Counted from the first letter of the stretch, positions 1 through 7,308 are shown. The stretch: 10,682 nucleotides of DNA from Gammaproteobacteria bacterium (GCA_024638345.1 JAHEKL010000076.1:1-10682); one strand, 5' to 3'. A program made the numbers and translations. Notes: generated from the letters alone by a model not told the origin.

Positions 1-65
1 AAGGTGAGGAGACCGGCGGCGATCCAGGGAAAGAGCCCGACCGTCCCCGTGGGGGCCGTTCTCAT
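1..65 (-). CDS. Partial CDS, N-terminus only, coupled to the lipid kinase gene
   Basis: An ATG at 65-63 overlaps the TGA stop of the upstream lipid kinase gene by one base (TGATG), the usual arrangement for translational coupling. The frame stays open for 21 codons to the window edge and begins MRTAPTGTVGLFPWIAAGLL, which looks like the start of a hydrophobic segment. It could be a membrane protein or carry a signal anchor. Too little is present to name a family. The overlap with the previous stop is the main reason to call it a gene at all. Confidence 0.5.
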   Translation of the reverse strand, partial: MRTAPTGTVGLFPWIAAGLLT

Positions 66-1006
66 CAGCCAGGGAGCTCCAGCACGGGAAGAGCCGAAGC
101 GCGGACGTGGATCTCCACTGCCGGGGTATCCGTCTCCATCAGCTCACCGTCGAGCTCGAAGGACAGCATTCGCCCGTCCAAGGTCTCGAAGCGAAAGTGG
201 GTGCCCTGTATCTCGGTGATCTCCGGCCGCGCGATACCCGCTCCGCGCAGGATGCCCGGAAGGTACCGGAGCACTTTCATCACTCCAAGCCTGGTCGCGT
301 GGAAGAGGTCCAAGAGGCCGTCGGCGGGAGTCGCCCGAGGCGAGAGCATGAAGCCTCCGCCCACGGAAGGCCCGACGGTCACCGCCGCGAGGAGCACCTC
401 TCCCTCCAGCACGACCGGTTCGCCCGACTCGGGCCGGACCGTGACCCTCATGGGGATCGGCTCATAGCCCACGAGGGCCGCGCCCAGCGCACAGAGATAC
501 TGAGCGAGACCGGGGAGACGAGCGAAGGACGAGCGACGACGTAGCACTTCCACGTCGATTCCCACGCCCACGAGGTTGACGAAGAGACGCGTCCCGCCCG
601 GCCATCGGACTTCTCCCACGTCGAATCGTCTAGGCACCCCGTCGCACAGTGCCCGTGTAGCGTCCTGTACAGTCGAACCCGACCGAACCATGCGGAAGAA
701 GTCGTTCCCGGTCCCCACCGGGAGAATCGCAATGGGAGGGGGCTCGGCATCCTCGGGCCCGAACCGACCGGACGCCAGCAGCCCTCCAGCCACCTCGTGG
801 ATGGTCCCGTCGCCCCCGACCACCAGCAGGCGGGCGGCTTCCTTTCGCGCCACGCCTGCAAGCTCCTGGGCGTGCCCGGGTGCTTCCGTCGTATGGATCA
901 CGAAGTCGATCCCCCGGGCCTCGAGTGCTCGCCGAACCCCTGGGATGACCGCTGCCCCTTTGCCGTTGTCAGACTCGGGATTAGCAATGACCCAAAACGA
1001 CTTCAC
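65..1006 (-). CDS. YegS/diacylglycerol kinase-family lipid kinase
   Basis: This is a 313-residue protein of the diacylglycerol kinase catalytic (DAGK_cat) superfamily, which phosphorylates diacylglycerol, sphingoid or related lipids with ATP at the inner membrane face. The N-terminal ANPES..GKG segment (residues 8-17), the nucleotide-binding GGDGT at 64-68 and the PVGTGNDF motif at 96-103 are the family hallmarks. The length is typical (about 300). The exact lipid substrate cannot be read from the sequence. The start is a GTG at 1006-1004; an in-frame TAA 12 bases upstream rules out an earlier start, and no Shine-Dalgarno sequence is visible. The gene lies 55 bp after the PPOX gene in the same direction and may belong to the same transcript. 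Its stop overlaps the next start. Confidence 0.93.
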   Translation of the reverse strand: MKSFWVIANPESDNGKGAAVIPGVRRALEARGIDFVIHTTEAPGHAQELAGVARKEAARLLVVGGDGTIHEVAGGLLASGRFGPEDAEPPPIAILPVGTGNDFFRMVRSGSTVQDATRALCDGVPRRFDVGEVRWPGGTRLFVNLVGVGIDVEVLRRRSSFARLPGLAQYLCALGAALVGYEPIPMRVTVRPESGEPVVLEGEVLLAAVTVGPSVGGGFMLSPRATPADGLLDLFHATRLGVMKVLRYLPGILRGAGIARPEITEIQGTHFRFETLDGRMLSFELDGELMETDTPAVEIHVRASALPVLELPG

Positions 1007-1061
1007 TCGAGTGACTTAAGGTATAGTCTTAGACAATCGAGAGATGTGAGCACAGTCATTC

Positions 1062-1520
1062 CTACTCCGGAGAGGACGCCAACCGCGCGGACCGACCGAC
1101 GATCTCGTGCGGTGCCAGTCCGAAGATCACGGTGCGGTGGGGTGCCGGATCGTGTTCTTCGAGCTCGGGCATGAGCTCGCGCAGCGCAGCCTCCGCCTCT
1201 TCGCGAAGCCGTCGATCCTCGGCCCCTCCCCCCTCACCCAGGACGTGGATCCCTCCACGGACGACCACACTGTCCCAATTCCACGTGTCGTGGATCTCGT
1301 CCACCTGAAACGCGACCCAACGATTGTGTCTGAGCGTCGCGAGCTTGGCCCCTTCGGAAGTGCGACCGAAGAGCCACCGGTCGCGGTACACGTAGGTGAG
1401 AGGCTGGATATCAACCCGATCCTGGAACGAGAATCCCATTCGTCCGACCGTATTCCGTCTCAGGAGGGCCTCGCATTCCTCCCCGCTCATCGCCGAGATC
1501 TCGATTCGCCCCTTAGCCAC
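1062..1520 (-). CDS. Pyridoxamine 5'-phosphate oxidase (PPOX)-family flavin-binding protein
   Basis: This is a 152-residue protein of the split-barrel flavin/F420-binding superfamily (the group that includes NimA-like and general-stress PPOX proteins). The layout fits: an opening helix MSGEECEALLRRN (11-23), the VGRMGF strand (25-30), a central PLTYVYRDRWLFGRTSEGAK stretch (40-59) in which the SEGAK part normally contacts the flavin phosphate, and LRHNRWVAFQVDE (63-75). The substrate is unknown; such small proteins are often FMN-, F420- or heme-binding. The start is a GTG at 1520-1518, preceded by a strong AAGGAGGGAGG ribosome binding site. Methionine 11 is an alternative start but has no comparable site. 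The gene overlaps the end of the universal stress protein gene by 8 bp, so the two are co-transcribed and probably used in the same stress response. Confidence 0.88.
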   Translation of the reverse strand: MAKGRIEISAMSGEECEALLRRNTVGRMGFSFQDRVDIQPLTYVYRDRWLFGRTSEGAKLATLRHNRWVAFQVDEIHDTWNWDSVVVRGGIHVLGEGGGAEDRRLREEAEAALRELMPELEEHDPAPHRTVIFGLAPHEIVGRSARLASSPE

Positions 1521-2445
1521 CCTCGTCCTCCCTCCTTCGGGTCACCAGAAGCGGAACTCGGGCACCGCGCACGAGCTTGTCGGCGACGCTGCCGAGGAAG
1601 AGACGGGCGACGCCTCCTCTCCCGTGGGTCGAAAGCGCGATCAGGCCCACATCCATGTCCTGCGAGAAGCTCAAGAGCCCCTGCGCCGGATCCTCCGCCC
1701 CGATGACGCGAGTTACGATCAGACCCATCCCCGCGACCTCCGCACGCGCACCCACGCTTTTCAGGTAGGTCTCGGCTCGCTCGCGCTGCTGCTCCCGGAA
1801 CGTTTCCTCTGAGATCAGGTGCGGAAGGTAGACACCGGGGAGGGAGATGGTGTCGTCCACGACCGCGGCGAGCGTTACACGCGCCCCACCGTCCTTGGGA
1901 ACGATCGAGGCCAGGATGTCCAGAACCCCTTCAGCAGCCTCGGAGCCGTCCAAGGGCACCAGAACGTGACGGATCTCGCCGATGTCCCACTCCGCCCCGT
2001 CTTCCTCGGGTCGCGGAAGGAGAAGAATCGGACGCTCGATCCGGCGCAGAAGCTGGTCCGCGATGCTCCCGAGCCAGGCCCGCTGGAACGCGCCCCGCCC
2101 GTGGGTAGTGAGGACCACCAGGTCGACGTCGAGGTCCGCTGCGGCCTGCTGCACGGCTCGGCTTACGCGACCGACCCGCACCTCCGTTCTGAGGGTCACG
2201 CCGCCGGCCCGCTCCTTCAACTTGGAGGCGGCTTCCTCGATGTACGAGCGAACCCTGGCCTCCTCATCCTCGATGAAGCGTGCCAGCAGGACCTCGTCCG
2301 CGTATCCCATGGGCACGGGCGGTGCATTCGAGACGACCGATACCAGGTGCAGCTCTGCGTCGTGCGACCGGGCCAAAGCCAGTGCGGGTCCAAAGGCCGA
2401 CTCTGCGAACTCGGAGCCGTCCAAGGGCACGAGAATCCGATCCAT
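1513..2445 (-). CDS. Universal stress protein with two tandem USP domains
   Basis: This 310-residue cytoplasmic protein has two complete UspA-type alpha/beta domains, residues about 1-145 and 158-302. Each opens with an ILVPLDGSE or VLVPLDGSE strand and ends with an ATP-loop-like motif: TTHG-x9-GS at 113-127 and STHG-x9-GS at 272-286. The classical loop is G-x2-G-x9-G(S/T); here the first glycine is Thr in domain 1 and Ser in domain 2, so nucleotide binding is likely but not certain. Tandem USPs of about 300 residues commonly protect cells in stationary phase or oxidative stress. AAGGATGG just upstream of the ATG at 2445 serves as ribosome binding site. It is the first gene of the leftward group USP-PPOX-lipid kinase. 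Confidence 0.93.
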   Translation of the reverse strand: MDRILVPLDGSEFAESAFGPALALARSHDAELHLVSVVSNAPPVPMGYADEVLLARFIEDEEARVRSYIEEAASKLKERAGGVTLRTEVRVGRVSRAVQQAAADLDVDLVVLTTHGRGAFQRAWLGSIADQLLRRIERPILLLPRPEEDGAEWDIGEIRHVLVPLDGSEAAEGVLDILASIVPKDGGARVTLAAVVDDTISLPGVYLPHLISEETFREQQRERAETYLKSVGARAEVAGMGLIVTRVIGAEDPAQGLLSFSQDMDVGLIALSTHGRGGVARLFLGSVADKLVRGARVPLLVTRRREDEGG

Positions 2446-2648
2446 GGGTCCATCCTTGTTCGAGACGCGCTATGACTTAGCCGATCTTCTCGCCGGACGC
2501 TACGGCCGGCTCGACGGGGCGACCGAGTGCCAGAACCCAGGCTCGCGCGAACCGTTCCGGTGCGCGTCGGACGGAACCGGGGAACCCGCGGGGCGATCCG
2601 CCCTTATTAGGGAGTGAAAGACGGACACATCACTCTCCCAGGGTCCCA
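2446..2648. promoter_or_regulatory. Divergent intergenic region between the USP operon and the exported protein gene
   Basis: These 203 bases separate two divergent genes, so they should hold both promoters, but no convincing -35/-10 pair stands out on either strand. Small inverted repeats lie on the right-hand side: GGGCG-atc-CGCCC near 2591-2603, and an imperfect pair GGGAGTG ... CACTCTCCC between about 2611 and 2640, just before the start codon at 2649. No open frame of convincing coding character is present. Confidence 0.4.
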
Positions 2649-3716
2649 ATGAGAACCGCTCTCGTCCCTCTCGTTCTGAGCGTCCTGCTGGGCGCCGGGT
2701 GGTCGGCCGATCCAGCGGTCGGTCTATTCCCGCGCGCGGCCGTCATCGAGGGTGTCGTGTTGGAGCCCTCGGGCGAGCCGGTCGTGGCTGCCCGAGTCGA
2801 GCTCTGGTCGGGAGCACGGATCCTCGCGGCCGACCAGACGGACTCCGACGGCCGCTTCCGTCTCGAGACTCCGGGCGACTGGGCCCCGGGATGGCAGGTG
2901 CGCGCGCAGCGCCTCGGCTTCCAGCCGACCGAGCTGGACCTCGCAGCGGGCGACACGGAGCTGGAGGTCCGACTGGCCCCCGCTCCCCTCCCCCTTCCCG
3001 GCTTCGAGGTCGTGGGTGATCGAGACATCTGTGCGGCCGGGGACGACGGAAACGCGCGCGACATCTGGCGGGCCGCGGCGACGAGACATTCGGGCGGCTT
3101 GGATACCCTAGGGGTCGCAAGCTACACCCGCGTGCGTACGGACACGCTTGCCGGTCAGGGGTCGGCCGGTTCCGGCGTGGACGGGGCGACCCCGGGGCAG
3201 AGGGCTTCCGCCCCCCTGCTCCGCATGGGCTGGAATCGGCGGGTCGACCGAGAGGGATACGCATTCCCGGTTCGACGCACGGACAGCGGCGGCTCCTACG
3301 ACTCCTGGGGATACCCGCCGCTCGAGGCGGACTTCTCGTCGCACTTCGCGGGCGAGCTGTTCGGAGAGCTTCACGACTTCCAGCTGGAGGTCTCGGACGA
3401 CGACGGCTGGGTCCTACATTTCTGCGCTCGCGATCAGGACGATCCGTACCTCGACGGGGTCCTGGAGGTAGGTCCGGATACGCTGATTCAGCGAGCGGAG
3501 TGGAGATTCTACACCGAGGAGCCCGACGAGGCTGCCGGCGGCTGGGCGCGCTTCCCGCCCGCCACCGAGCGCATCGCGGCACCCCCGCTGCTTCCGATCG
3601 AAAGTGTGGTTTGGAAGACTCTGCCCAATGGCGAAATCGTACGCACAGCCCAGTGGTACGAAGGCTGGACCCTGGCTCAGGGGGATTCCGTGCCCTTCCT
3701 CCCGGTTCGTCCCTAG
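2649..3716 (+). CDS. Exported protein with carboxypeptidase-like regulatory domain
   Basis: This 355-residue protein begins with a signal peptide (MRTALVPLVLSVLLGAGWSA, cleavage likely after residue 20), so it should be periplasmic, outer-membrane-associated or secreted. Residues about 32-112 form a CarboxypepD_reg/Cna-B-like beta sandwich: GVVLEPSGEPVVAARVELW, then TDSDGRFRLE, then LGFQPTELDL. Such domains are non-catalytic modules often found at the N-terminus of TonB-dependent receptors and cell-surface proteins. The remaining 240 residues (a linker rich in Gly/Ser/Thr, then a Trp- and acid-rich part) match no family I can name; no metallopeptidase HxxE-type site is evident. No Shine-Dalgarno sequence is obvious before the ATG. 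It is a stand-alone gene whose stop overlaps ridA from the other strand. The function is unknown. Confidence 0.82.
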   Translation: MRTALVPLVLSVLLGAGWSADPAVGLFPRAAVIEGVVLEPSGEPVVAARVELWSGARILAADQTDSDGRFRLETPGDWAPGWQVRAQRLGFQPTELDLAAGDTELEVRLAPAPLPLPGFEVVGDRDICAAGDDGNARDIWRAAATRHSGGLDTLGVASYTRVRTDTLAGQGSAGSGVDGATPGQRASAPLLRMGWNRRVDREGYAFPVRRTDSGGSYDSWGYPPLEADFSSHFAGELFGELHDFQLEVSDDDGWVLHFCARDQDDPYLDGVLEVGPDTLIQRAEWRFYTEEPDEAAGGWARFPPATERIAAPPLLPIESVVWKTLPNGEIVRTAQWYEGWTLAQGDSVPFLPVRP

Positions 3717-4105
3717 GAGCCCTCGACCCGGGCGATCGCGTCGATCTCCACCGCCACTCCTTTGGGTAACCCCGCAGCCTGGACCGTCGCCCTCGCCGGC
3801 CGGTGCTCCGTAAAGTACTCGGCGTATACCGCGTTCATCGCTGCGAAGTCGGTCATCTGAGAAAGGTACACGGTCGTCTTGACCACCGTGGTCAGGCCAC
3901 CGCCTCCCGCTTCGAGCACCGCTGCGAGGTTGTCGAGAACGCGGCGCGTTTGCTCGGTCACCCCTCCAGCGACCACCTCGCCCGAGCTCGGGTCGAGAGG
4001 GATCTGACCCGAGGCGAAGATCCAATCCCCGGTCACGACCGCTTGCGAATAGGGGCCAATGGCCGTCGGCGCCTCGGAAGTCGAGATCGATCTCATGTCG
4101 GGCAT
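3713..4105 (-). CDS. ridA: RidA family reactive intermediate/imine deaminase
   Basis: This 130-residue protein of the YjgF/YER057c/UK114 family hydrolyses reactive enamine/imine intermediates (for example 2-aminoacrylate from PLP-dependent dehydratases) to keto acids and ammonia. It follows the family from start to end: APTAIGPYSQAV near the N-terminus, ASGQIPLDP (31-39), and the signature RPARATVQAAGLPKGVAVEI (102-121). Arg105 and Glu120, the residues that in Escherichia coli RidA anchor and activate the substrate, fall at the same numbers here, which also supports this start. A strong GGAGGGGAGG ribosome binding site lies in the 15-base gap after mlaD, so ridA is the last gene of the mla operon. 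Its TAG stop shares the CTAG tetramer with the convergent gene. Confidence 0.95.
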   Translation of the reverse strand: MPDMRSISTSEAPTAIGPYSQAVVTGDWIFASGQIPLDPSSGEVVAGGVTEQTRRVLDNLAAVLEAGGGGLTTVVKTTVYLSQMTDFAAMNAVYAEYFTEHRPARATVQAAGLPKGVAVEIDAIARVEGS

Positions 4106-4120
4106 GGCCTCCCCTCCCTC

Positions 4121-5071
4121 TCAGAAAATCCGGAGGTTGATGTAGCGGTTCGGGTTCTCCCGGATGTCCCTTGCCAATTGAGCGATCTCGTTCAGAGCCT
4201 CGTCCAGGCTCTCGTAGAGGGCTTCGTCCTCGGTGAGCCGACCCAGGGTTCCCTGTCCCTGCTCGATCCTCTGAAGGATCACCTCCAACGACCCGGAGGC
4301 CTGGGCGAGCCTGGCGCTCGCGGTCTGCAGCTGCGCAATCGTGCTGTCGGCTCTGGCCAGACTTCGGTCCAGCTCCTCCCGCTGGGCGAGGTCCTCCACC
4401 CGGGTCGCGGAGCGCGCCAGAGAAGCCGAGAGCTCCGCGAGCTCGCCCTTCTGCTCCTCGGTGATCTCCGAGAGGTTCCCGAGCACCTGTTCGAGCTCGC
4501 CGATCGACGAGTGCAGCGAGGTCACGGCCGTGTCGGCCATCAGGGCCCGCACCCTCTCCATCGTGGACCGCGCTTCCTCGCCAAGCGTATCGGCCATGCC
4601 CATAACACCCTCGATCGACTGACCGGGCATGATCTGTCCCGGCTCGATCGGAGTGTCCGAGTCCCCGCGAATCACGCTTACGGTCCGCCCCCCCAGCAGA
4701 TCCAGGCTGCCGAGCTCAGTACGGGAGTCGGAGGGGATCTCCCACTCACCCTCGATCTCCAGTGTGATGAGCACGCCGCTGGGGCTCAAGTCGAACTGGT
4801 GCACGCGACCGATGTTCACGCCACGCATCTGCACGGGATCACCCCTCCTGATCCCTCCCGCGTCCGTCACTTCCGTGGCCACCAGGTATCGTCCCCGAAA
4901 GGTGGCGGGATCGGTCATCAGAAACAGGACGAACGCAAACGCCAGCGCTCCGAGCAGCACGAACAGTCCGACCCGAACCTCTCGGCCACCCGCGATCGGG
5001 GGTGCGGCCCGGTCCAGCTCCCGGTCGTCCGGGCCAGCACCGCGACCCTCCAACCTCTCCATGGCGCTCAT
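4121..5071 (-). CDS. mlaD: MlaD-family MCE-domain lipid transport protein
   Basis: This 316-residue membrane-anchored substrate-binding subunit belongs to an Mla-type ABC system that moves phospholipids between inner and outer membranes. A cytoplasmic head (1-32) precedes one transmembrane helix (about 33-52). One MCE domain follows (about 62-138, with VTDAGGIRRGDPVQMRGVNI and a LDLLGGRTVSVIRGD segment). A long, Leu/Glu/Ser-rich helical region (about 158-305) probably forms the coiled-coil needle or tunnel, and the protein ends NPNRYINLRIF, an ending common in MCE proteins. E. coli MlaD is only about 180 residues, so the long helical tail resembles the extended MCE proteins of other phyla. 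The ATG overlaps the mlaF stop by one base (TGATG); methionine 4 is a possible later start. Confidence 0.93.
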   Translation of the reverse strand: MSAMERLEGRGAGPDDRELDRAAPPIAGGREVRVGLFVLLGALAFAFVLFLMTDPATFRGRYLVATEVTDAGGIRRGDPVQMRGVNIGRVHQFDLSPSGVLITLEIEGEWEIPSDSRTELGSLDLLGGRTVSVIRGDSDTPIEPGQIMPGQSIEGVMGMADTLGEEARSTMERVRALMADTAVTSLHSSIGELEQVLGNLSEITEEQKGELAELSASLARSATRVEDLAQREELDRSLARADSTIAQLQTASARLAQASGSLEVILQRIEQGQGTLGRLTEDEALYESLDEALNEIAQLARDIRENPNRYINLRIF

Positions 5072-5841
5072 CAGTACCGCACCTCCGCCAGGGCCGCTTC
5101 CGCCGCGGCGCGGTCGATGAAGGCGCGCACGACGGTGTCCTGTGACTCGCGGAACGCCTCGGGGGTGCCCAGAAACCGGAGGGACCCGCTGTCGAGCATC
5201 GCGACCCGATCACACATCGCGAGGCCGCCCTCGATGTCGTGGGTCACGATGACGGACGTGACGTTGAGCTGATCGGACAGACGGTTGATCAACCGCTCCA
5301 CGGCCGCCGTATTCACTGGATCCAGACCGGTGGTGGGCTCGTCCCATAGAAGGATTCGCGGGCGCCCCACCACTGCGCGGGCGATCCCCACCCGCTTCTT
5401 CATCCCTCCCGAGAGCTCCGCCGGGATCTTGGACAGGACTTCGCGAGGCTCCAGATTGGTCAGCTCGAGTGCCTCCCAGATCTTCCGCGTGGTCTCCCGT
5501 CGGGAGAGTCGCTTCAACTCGTCTTCCGGGATGCCCATCTCGACGTTCTCGTATACGCTCAGCGAGTCGAAGAGGGCCGCGTACTGGAACACGTAGCCGA
5601 CCTTCTTGCGAATGCTCTGAAGTGTCTTGCGACCGCCATAATAGGCGGATTCGCCTTCCACCCGGACGTCCCCCCGGTCCAGCTCGATGAGCCCGATGGT
5701 GGTCTTGAGCAGCACGCTCTTCCCGGTGCCCGACGGGCCGAAGATCCCGAGCATCTCCCCCTCGTAGACCTCCAGATCGACGCCCTCGAGAACGGGGGAG
5801 TCGAACGCCTTCCACACGTCTCGGTACTCGATGGTGCTCAT
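5071..5841 (-). CDS. mlaF: Mla-type ABC transporter ATP-binding protein
   Basis: This 256-residue cytoplasmic ATPase drives the Mla lipid transporter. All nucleotide-binding elements are present: Walker A GPSGTGKS (35-42), Q-loop Gln86 in YVFQY, ABC signature LSGGM (143-147), Walker B ILLWDEP (163-169) with catalytic Glu168, D-loop TGLDP (171-175) and switch His201 (THDIEG). The KKR following the signature and the GLDPVNTAAVE context are typical of MlaF/Ttg2A rather than of drug or amino-acid importers. The last 30 residues form an Ala/Arg-rich helix, the position where MlaF partners bind in E. coli. The gene starts with an ATG overlapping the mlaE stop (ATGA) and ends overlapping the mlaD start, so the three subunits are translationally coupled. 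Confidence 0.96.
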   Translation of the reverse strand: MSTIEYRDVWKAFDSPVLEGVDLEVYEGEMLGIFGPSGTGKSVLLKTTIGLIELDRGDVRVEGESAYYGGRKTLQSIRKKVGYVFQYAALFDSLSVYENVEMGIPEDELKRLSRRETTRKIWEALELTNLEPREVLSKIPAELSGGMKKRVGIARAVVGRPRILLWDEPTTGLDPVNTAAVERLINRLSDQLNVTSVIVTHDIEGGLAMCDRVAMLDSGSLRFLGTPEAFRESQDTVVRAFIDRAAAEAALAEVRY

Positions 5842-6644
5842 TGCAGGAAGAGCGGCGGGAACAGGGCGTCCAAGATGAGGACCGTCAGCGTCATGAACAT
5901 GACCGAGGCGGTCGTCGTGCGACCGACTCCCGCGGCTCCGCCGCCCGTTCGGAATCCCATGTGAATCGCGATCACGGGGATGGCGAAACCGAAGGTGACC
6001 GCCTTCATGAACGAGTAGAAGAGGTCCCAGCTGTGCCAGAACAGCCGGGCACCGTAGAGGAACGACTCCGGTCCCAACCCGGCAGTGAGCTCTGCCGAGA
6101 TCATCCCGGATACGATCCCGATCACGTTCGCGATCCCCACGAGCATCGGAACGACGATCACCCCCGCGAGGATTCTGGGAGCGGCCAGGACAGCGATGGG
6201 ATCCCGACCCACGGCGTGGAACGCCTCGATCTGCTCGGACACCTTCATGGTACCGAGCTCGGCAGTGATTCGGGCCCCGACCCGGCCTACCAGAACGATC
6301 GCCGTAAGCACGGGTCCGAGCTCGAGTACGACGCTCGCCACCACCACGCTGCCCAGAATGTAGAGTGGGATGTTCCCTTGGAACTGGTACCCTCCCTGCT
6401 GACTCGTCACGATGCCGGCCAGCACGGCCGTCACGATCACGATGGGGATGCTCTGCACTCCCATCACATAGATCTGCTGCAGAACCGAACGAAGCGAAAC
6501 CTGCAGAGTGACGGTCGCCCTCGCGGTTCGCGCGAGCAGAAACCAGATTTCGCCCGCGTGTTCGGCGATGCCCTCCAGTCCTCGTCCGAGTGCAGCCAGC
6601 GGTCGAAGAAATAGCGCTGGAGCCGAGGCGCCGATGGATGCCAT
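5838..6644 (-). CDS. mlaE: MlaE-family ABC transporter permease
   Basis: This 268-residue integral membrane permease is the lipid-handling core of the MlaFED complex. The conserved segment ELGPVLTAIVLVGRVGARIT (108-127) followed by AELGTMKVSEQIEA, and the C-terminal GGAAGVGRTTTASVM (235-249), are MlaE hallmarks. Five or so hydrophobic segments are visible (about 63-80, 93-120, 153-183, 213-230 and 245-266), after an amphipathic N-terminal helix. The frame is open upstream to 6902, but those 86 codons (Arg/Pro/Ser-rich) look non-coding and would run into the osmC leader, so I chose the ATG at 6644-6642, which gives the normal family length. No clear ribosome binding site precedes it. It is the first gene of mlaE-mlaF-mlaD-ridA. 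Confidence 0.92.
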   Translation of the reverse strand: MASIGASAPALFLRPLAALGRGLEGIAEHAGEIWFLLARTARATVTLQVSLRSVLQQIYVMGVQSIPIVIVTAVLAGIVTSQQGGYQFQGNIPLYILGSVVVASVVLELGPVLTAIVLVGRVGARITAELGTMKVSEQIEAFHAVGRDPIAVLAAPRILAGVIVVPMLVGIANVIGIVSGMISAELTAGLGPESFLYGARLFWHSWDLFYSFMKAVTFGFAIPVIAIHMGFRTGGGAAGVGRTTTASVMFMTLTVLILDALFPPLFLQ

Positions 6645-6882
6645 GAGCAGATCGCCGCAGCGATGGCTGAAGACAGAGGAGAGATGGCGGTCGCCAGGGC
6701 CGGACGACCGAGGCAGCAACAGGCAGTAGTCTCTACAAAAGCCGAGGGGGATGCAACCCGGAGGAAACGCCCATCCCGCCGTGGACCGAACCCATTTCCC
6801 GCGGGTAGGGGCTCCGGACGTGAGAGACGCCGCGGGCCGACCCGCGTGCCGAGGACGCGAGCATCTGAACGGAGAGATCTCA
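6645..6882. promoter_or_regulatory. Divergent intergenic region between mlaE and osmC
   Basis: These 238 bases must carry promoters for both the mla operon and osmC. The least GC-rich part is around 6725-6742 and contains a small inverted repeat GTAG-tct-CTAC followed by AAAA. It is a candidate control site, but no consensus -35/-10 pair could be assigned. Nothing else was recognised. Confidence 0.35.
6871..6876 (+). promoter_or_regulatory. Ribosome binding site that fixes the osmC start
   Basis: GGAGAG lies six bases before the ATG at 6883. It decides between this start and the in-frame ATG at 6751, which would add 44 residues not found in OsmC proteins. Confidence 0.75.
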
Positions 6883-7308
6883 ATGCCGGTGAGACGGGCC
6901 AACGCGGAGTGGAAGGGGGACCTGACGAGCGGAACCGGAACCCTTTCGACCGAGAGCGGGGCGGTACAAGGACGCTATTCCTTTTCATCTCGTTTCGAGG
7001 AGGGTGAGGGCACGAATCCGGAGGAGCTGATCGGTGCGGCGCACGCGGGCTGCTTCTCGATGGCCCTCGCCGCCGGGCTGAGCCGTTCGGGACATACACC
7101 GGACTCGGTCGAGACCGAGGCGAGCGTCCATCTCACCAAGGGCGATGCGGGGTTCTCGATCACGAGGATCGATCTGAACACCGTCGTTCACGTAGAAGGG
7201 ATCGATGACGCGACGTTCCAGGAGCATGCCGAGGCAGCCAAGAAGGGATGCCCGGTCTCGGGTGCGTTGTCAGCGATCGAAATCCGTCTCGAGGCTCGAC
7301 TGGCCTGA
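6883..7308 (+). CDS. osmC: OsmC family peroxiredoxin
   Basis: This 141-residue thiol peroxidase reduces organic hydroperoxides (and H2O2) in the cytoplasm. It parallels E. coli OsmC almost throughout: AEWKGDLTSGTGTLSTESG (8-26), SSRFEEGEGTNPEELIGAAH (35-54), the catalytic Cys57 in HAGCFSMAL, and the resolving Cys123 in KKGCPVSGAL. Arg37 and Glu48, which normally activate the cysteine, are present. This makes it OsmC proper rather than Ohr, which has a different cysteine context. The start is set by GGAGAG six bases upstream. It is followed 46 bp later by the CNNM/CorC gene on the same strand, and the two may share a transcript. Confidence 0.95.
   Translation: MPVRRANAEWKGDLTSGTGTLSTESGAVQGRYSFSSRFEEGEGTNPEELIGAAHAGCFSMALAAGLSRSGHTPDSVETEASVHLTKGDAGFSITRIDLNTVVHVEGIDDATFQEHAEAAKKGCPVSGALSAIEIRLEARLA

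Noticed and set aside
3803..5272. 489-codon plus-strand open frame opposite ridA, mlaD and mlaF
   Set aside because: All three minus-strand genes are clear family members with intact motifs; the long frame is a shadow caused by high GC at third positions.
6751..6882. 44-residue N-terminal extension of OsmC
   Set aside because: Residues do not resemble OsmC; the ATG at 6883 has a well-placed ribosome binding site and matches the family start.
6645..6902. 86-codon N-terminal extension of the MlaE permease frame
   Set aside because: It is Arg/Pro/Ser-rich with no membrane character, overlaps the start of osmC on the other strand and would make the permease much longer than its family; the ATG at 6644 gives the normal length.
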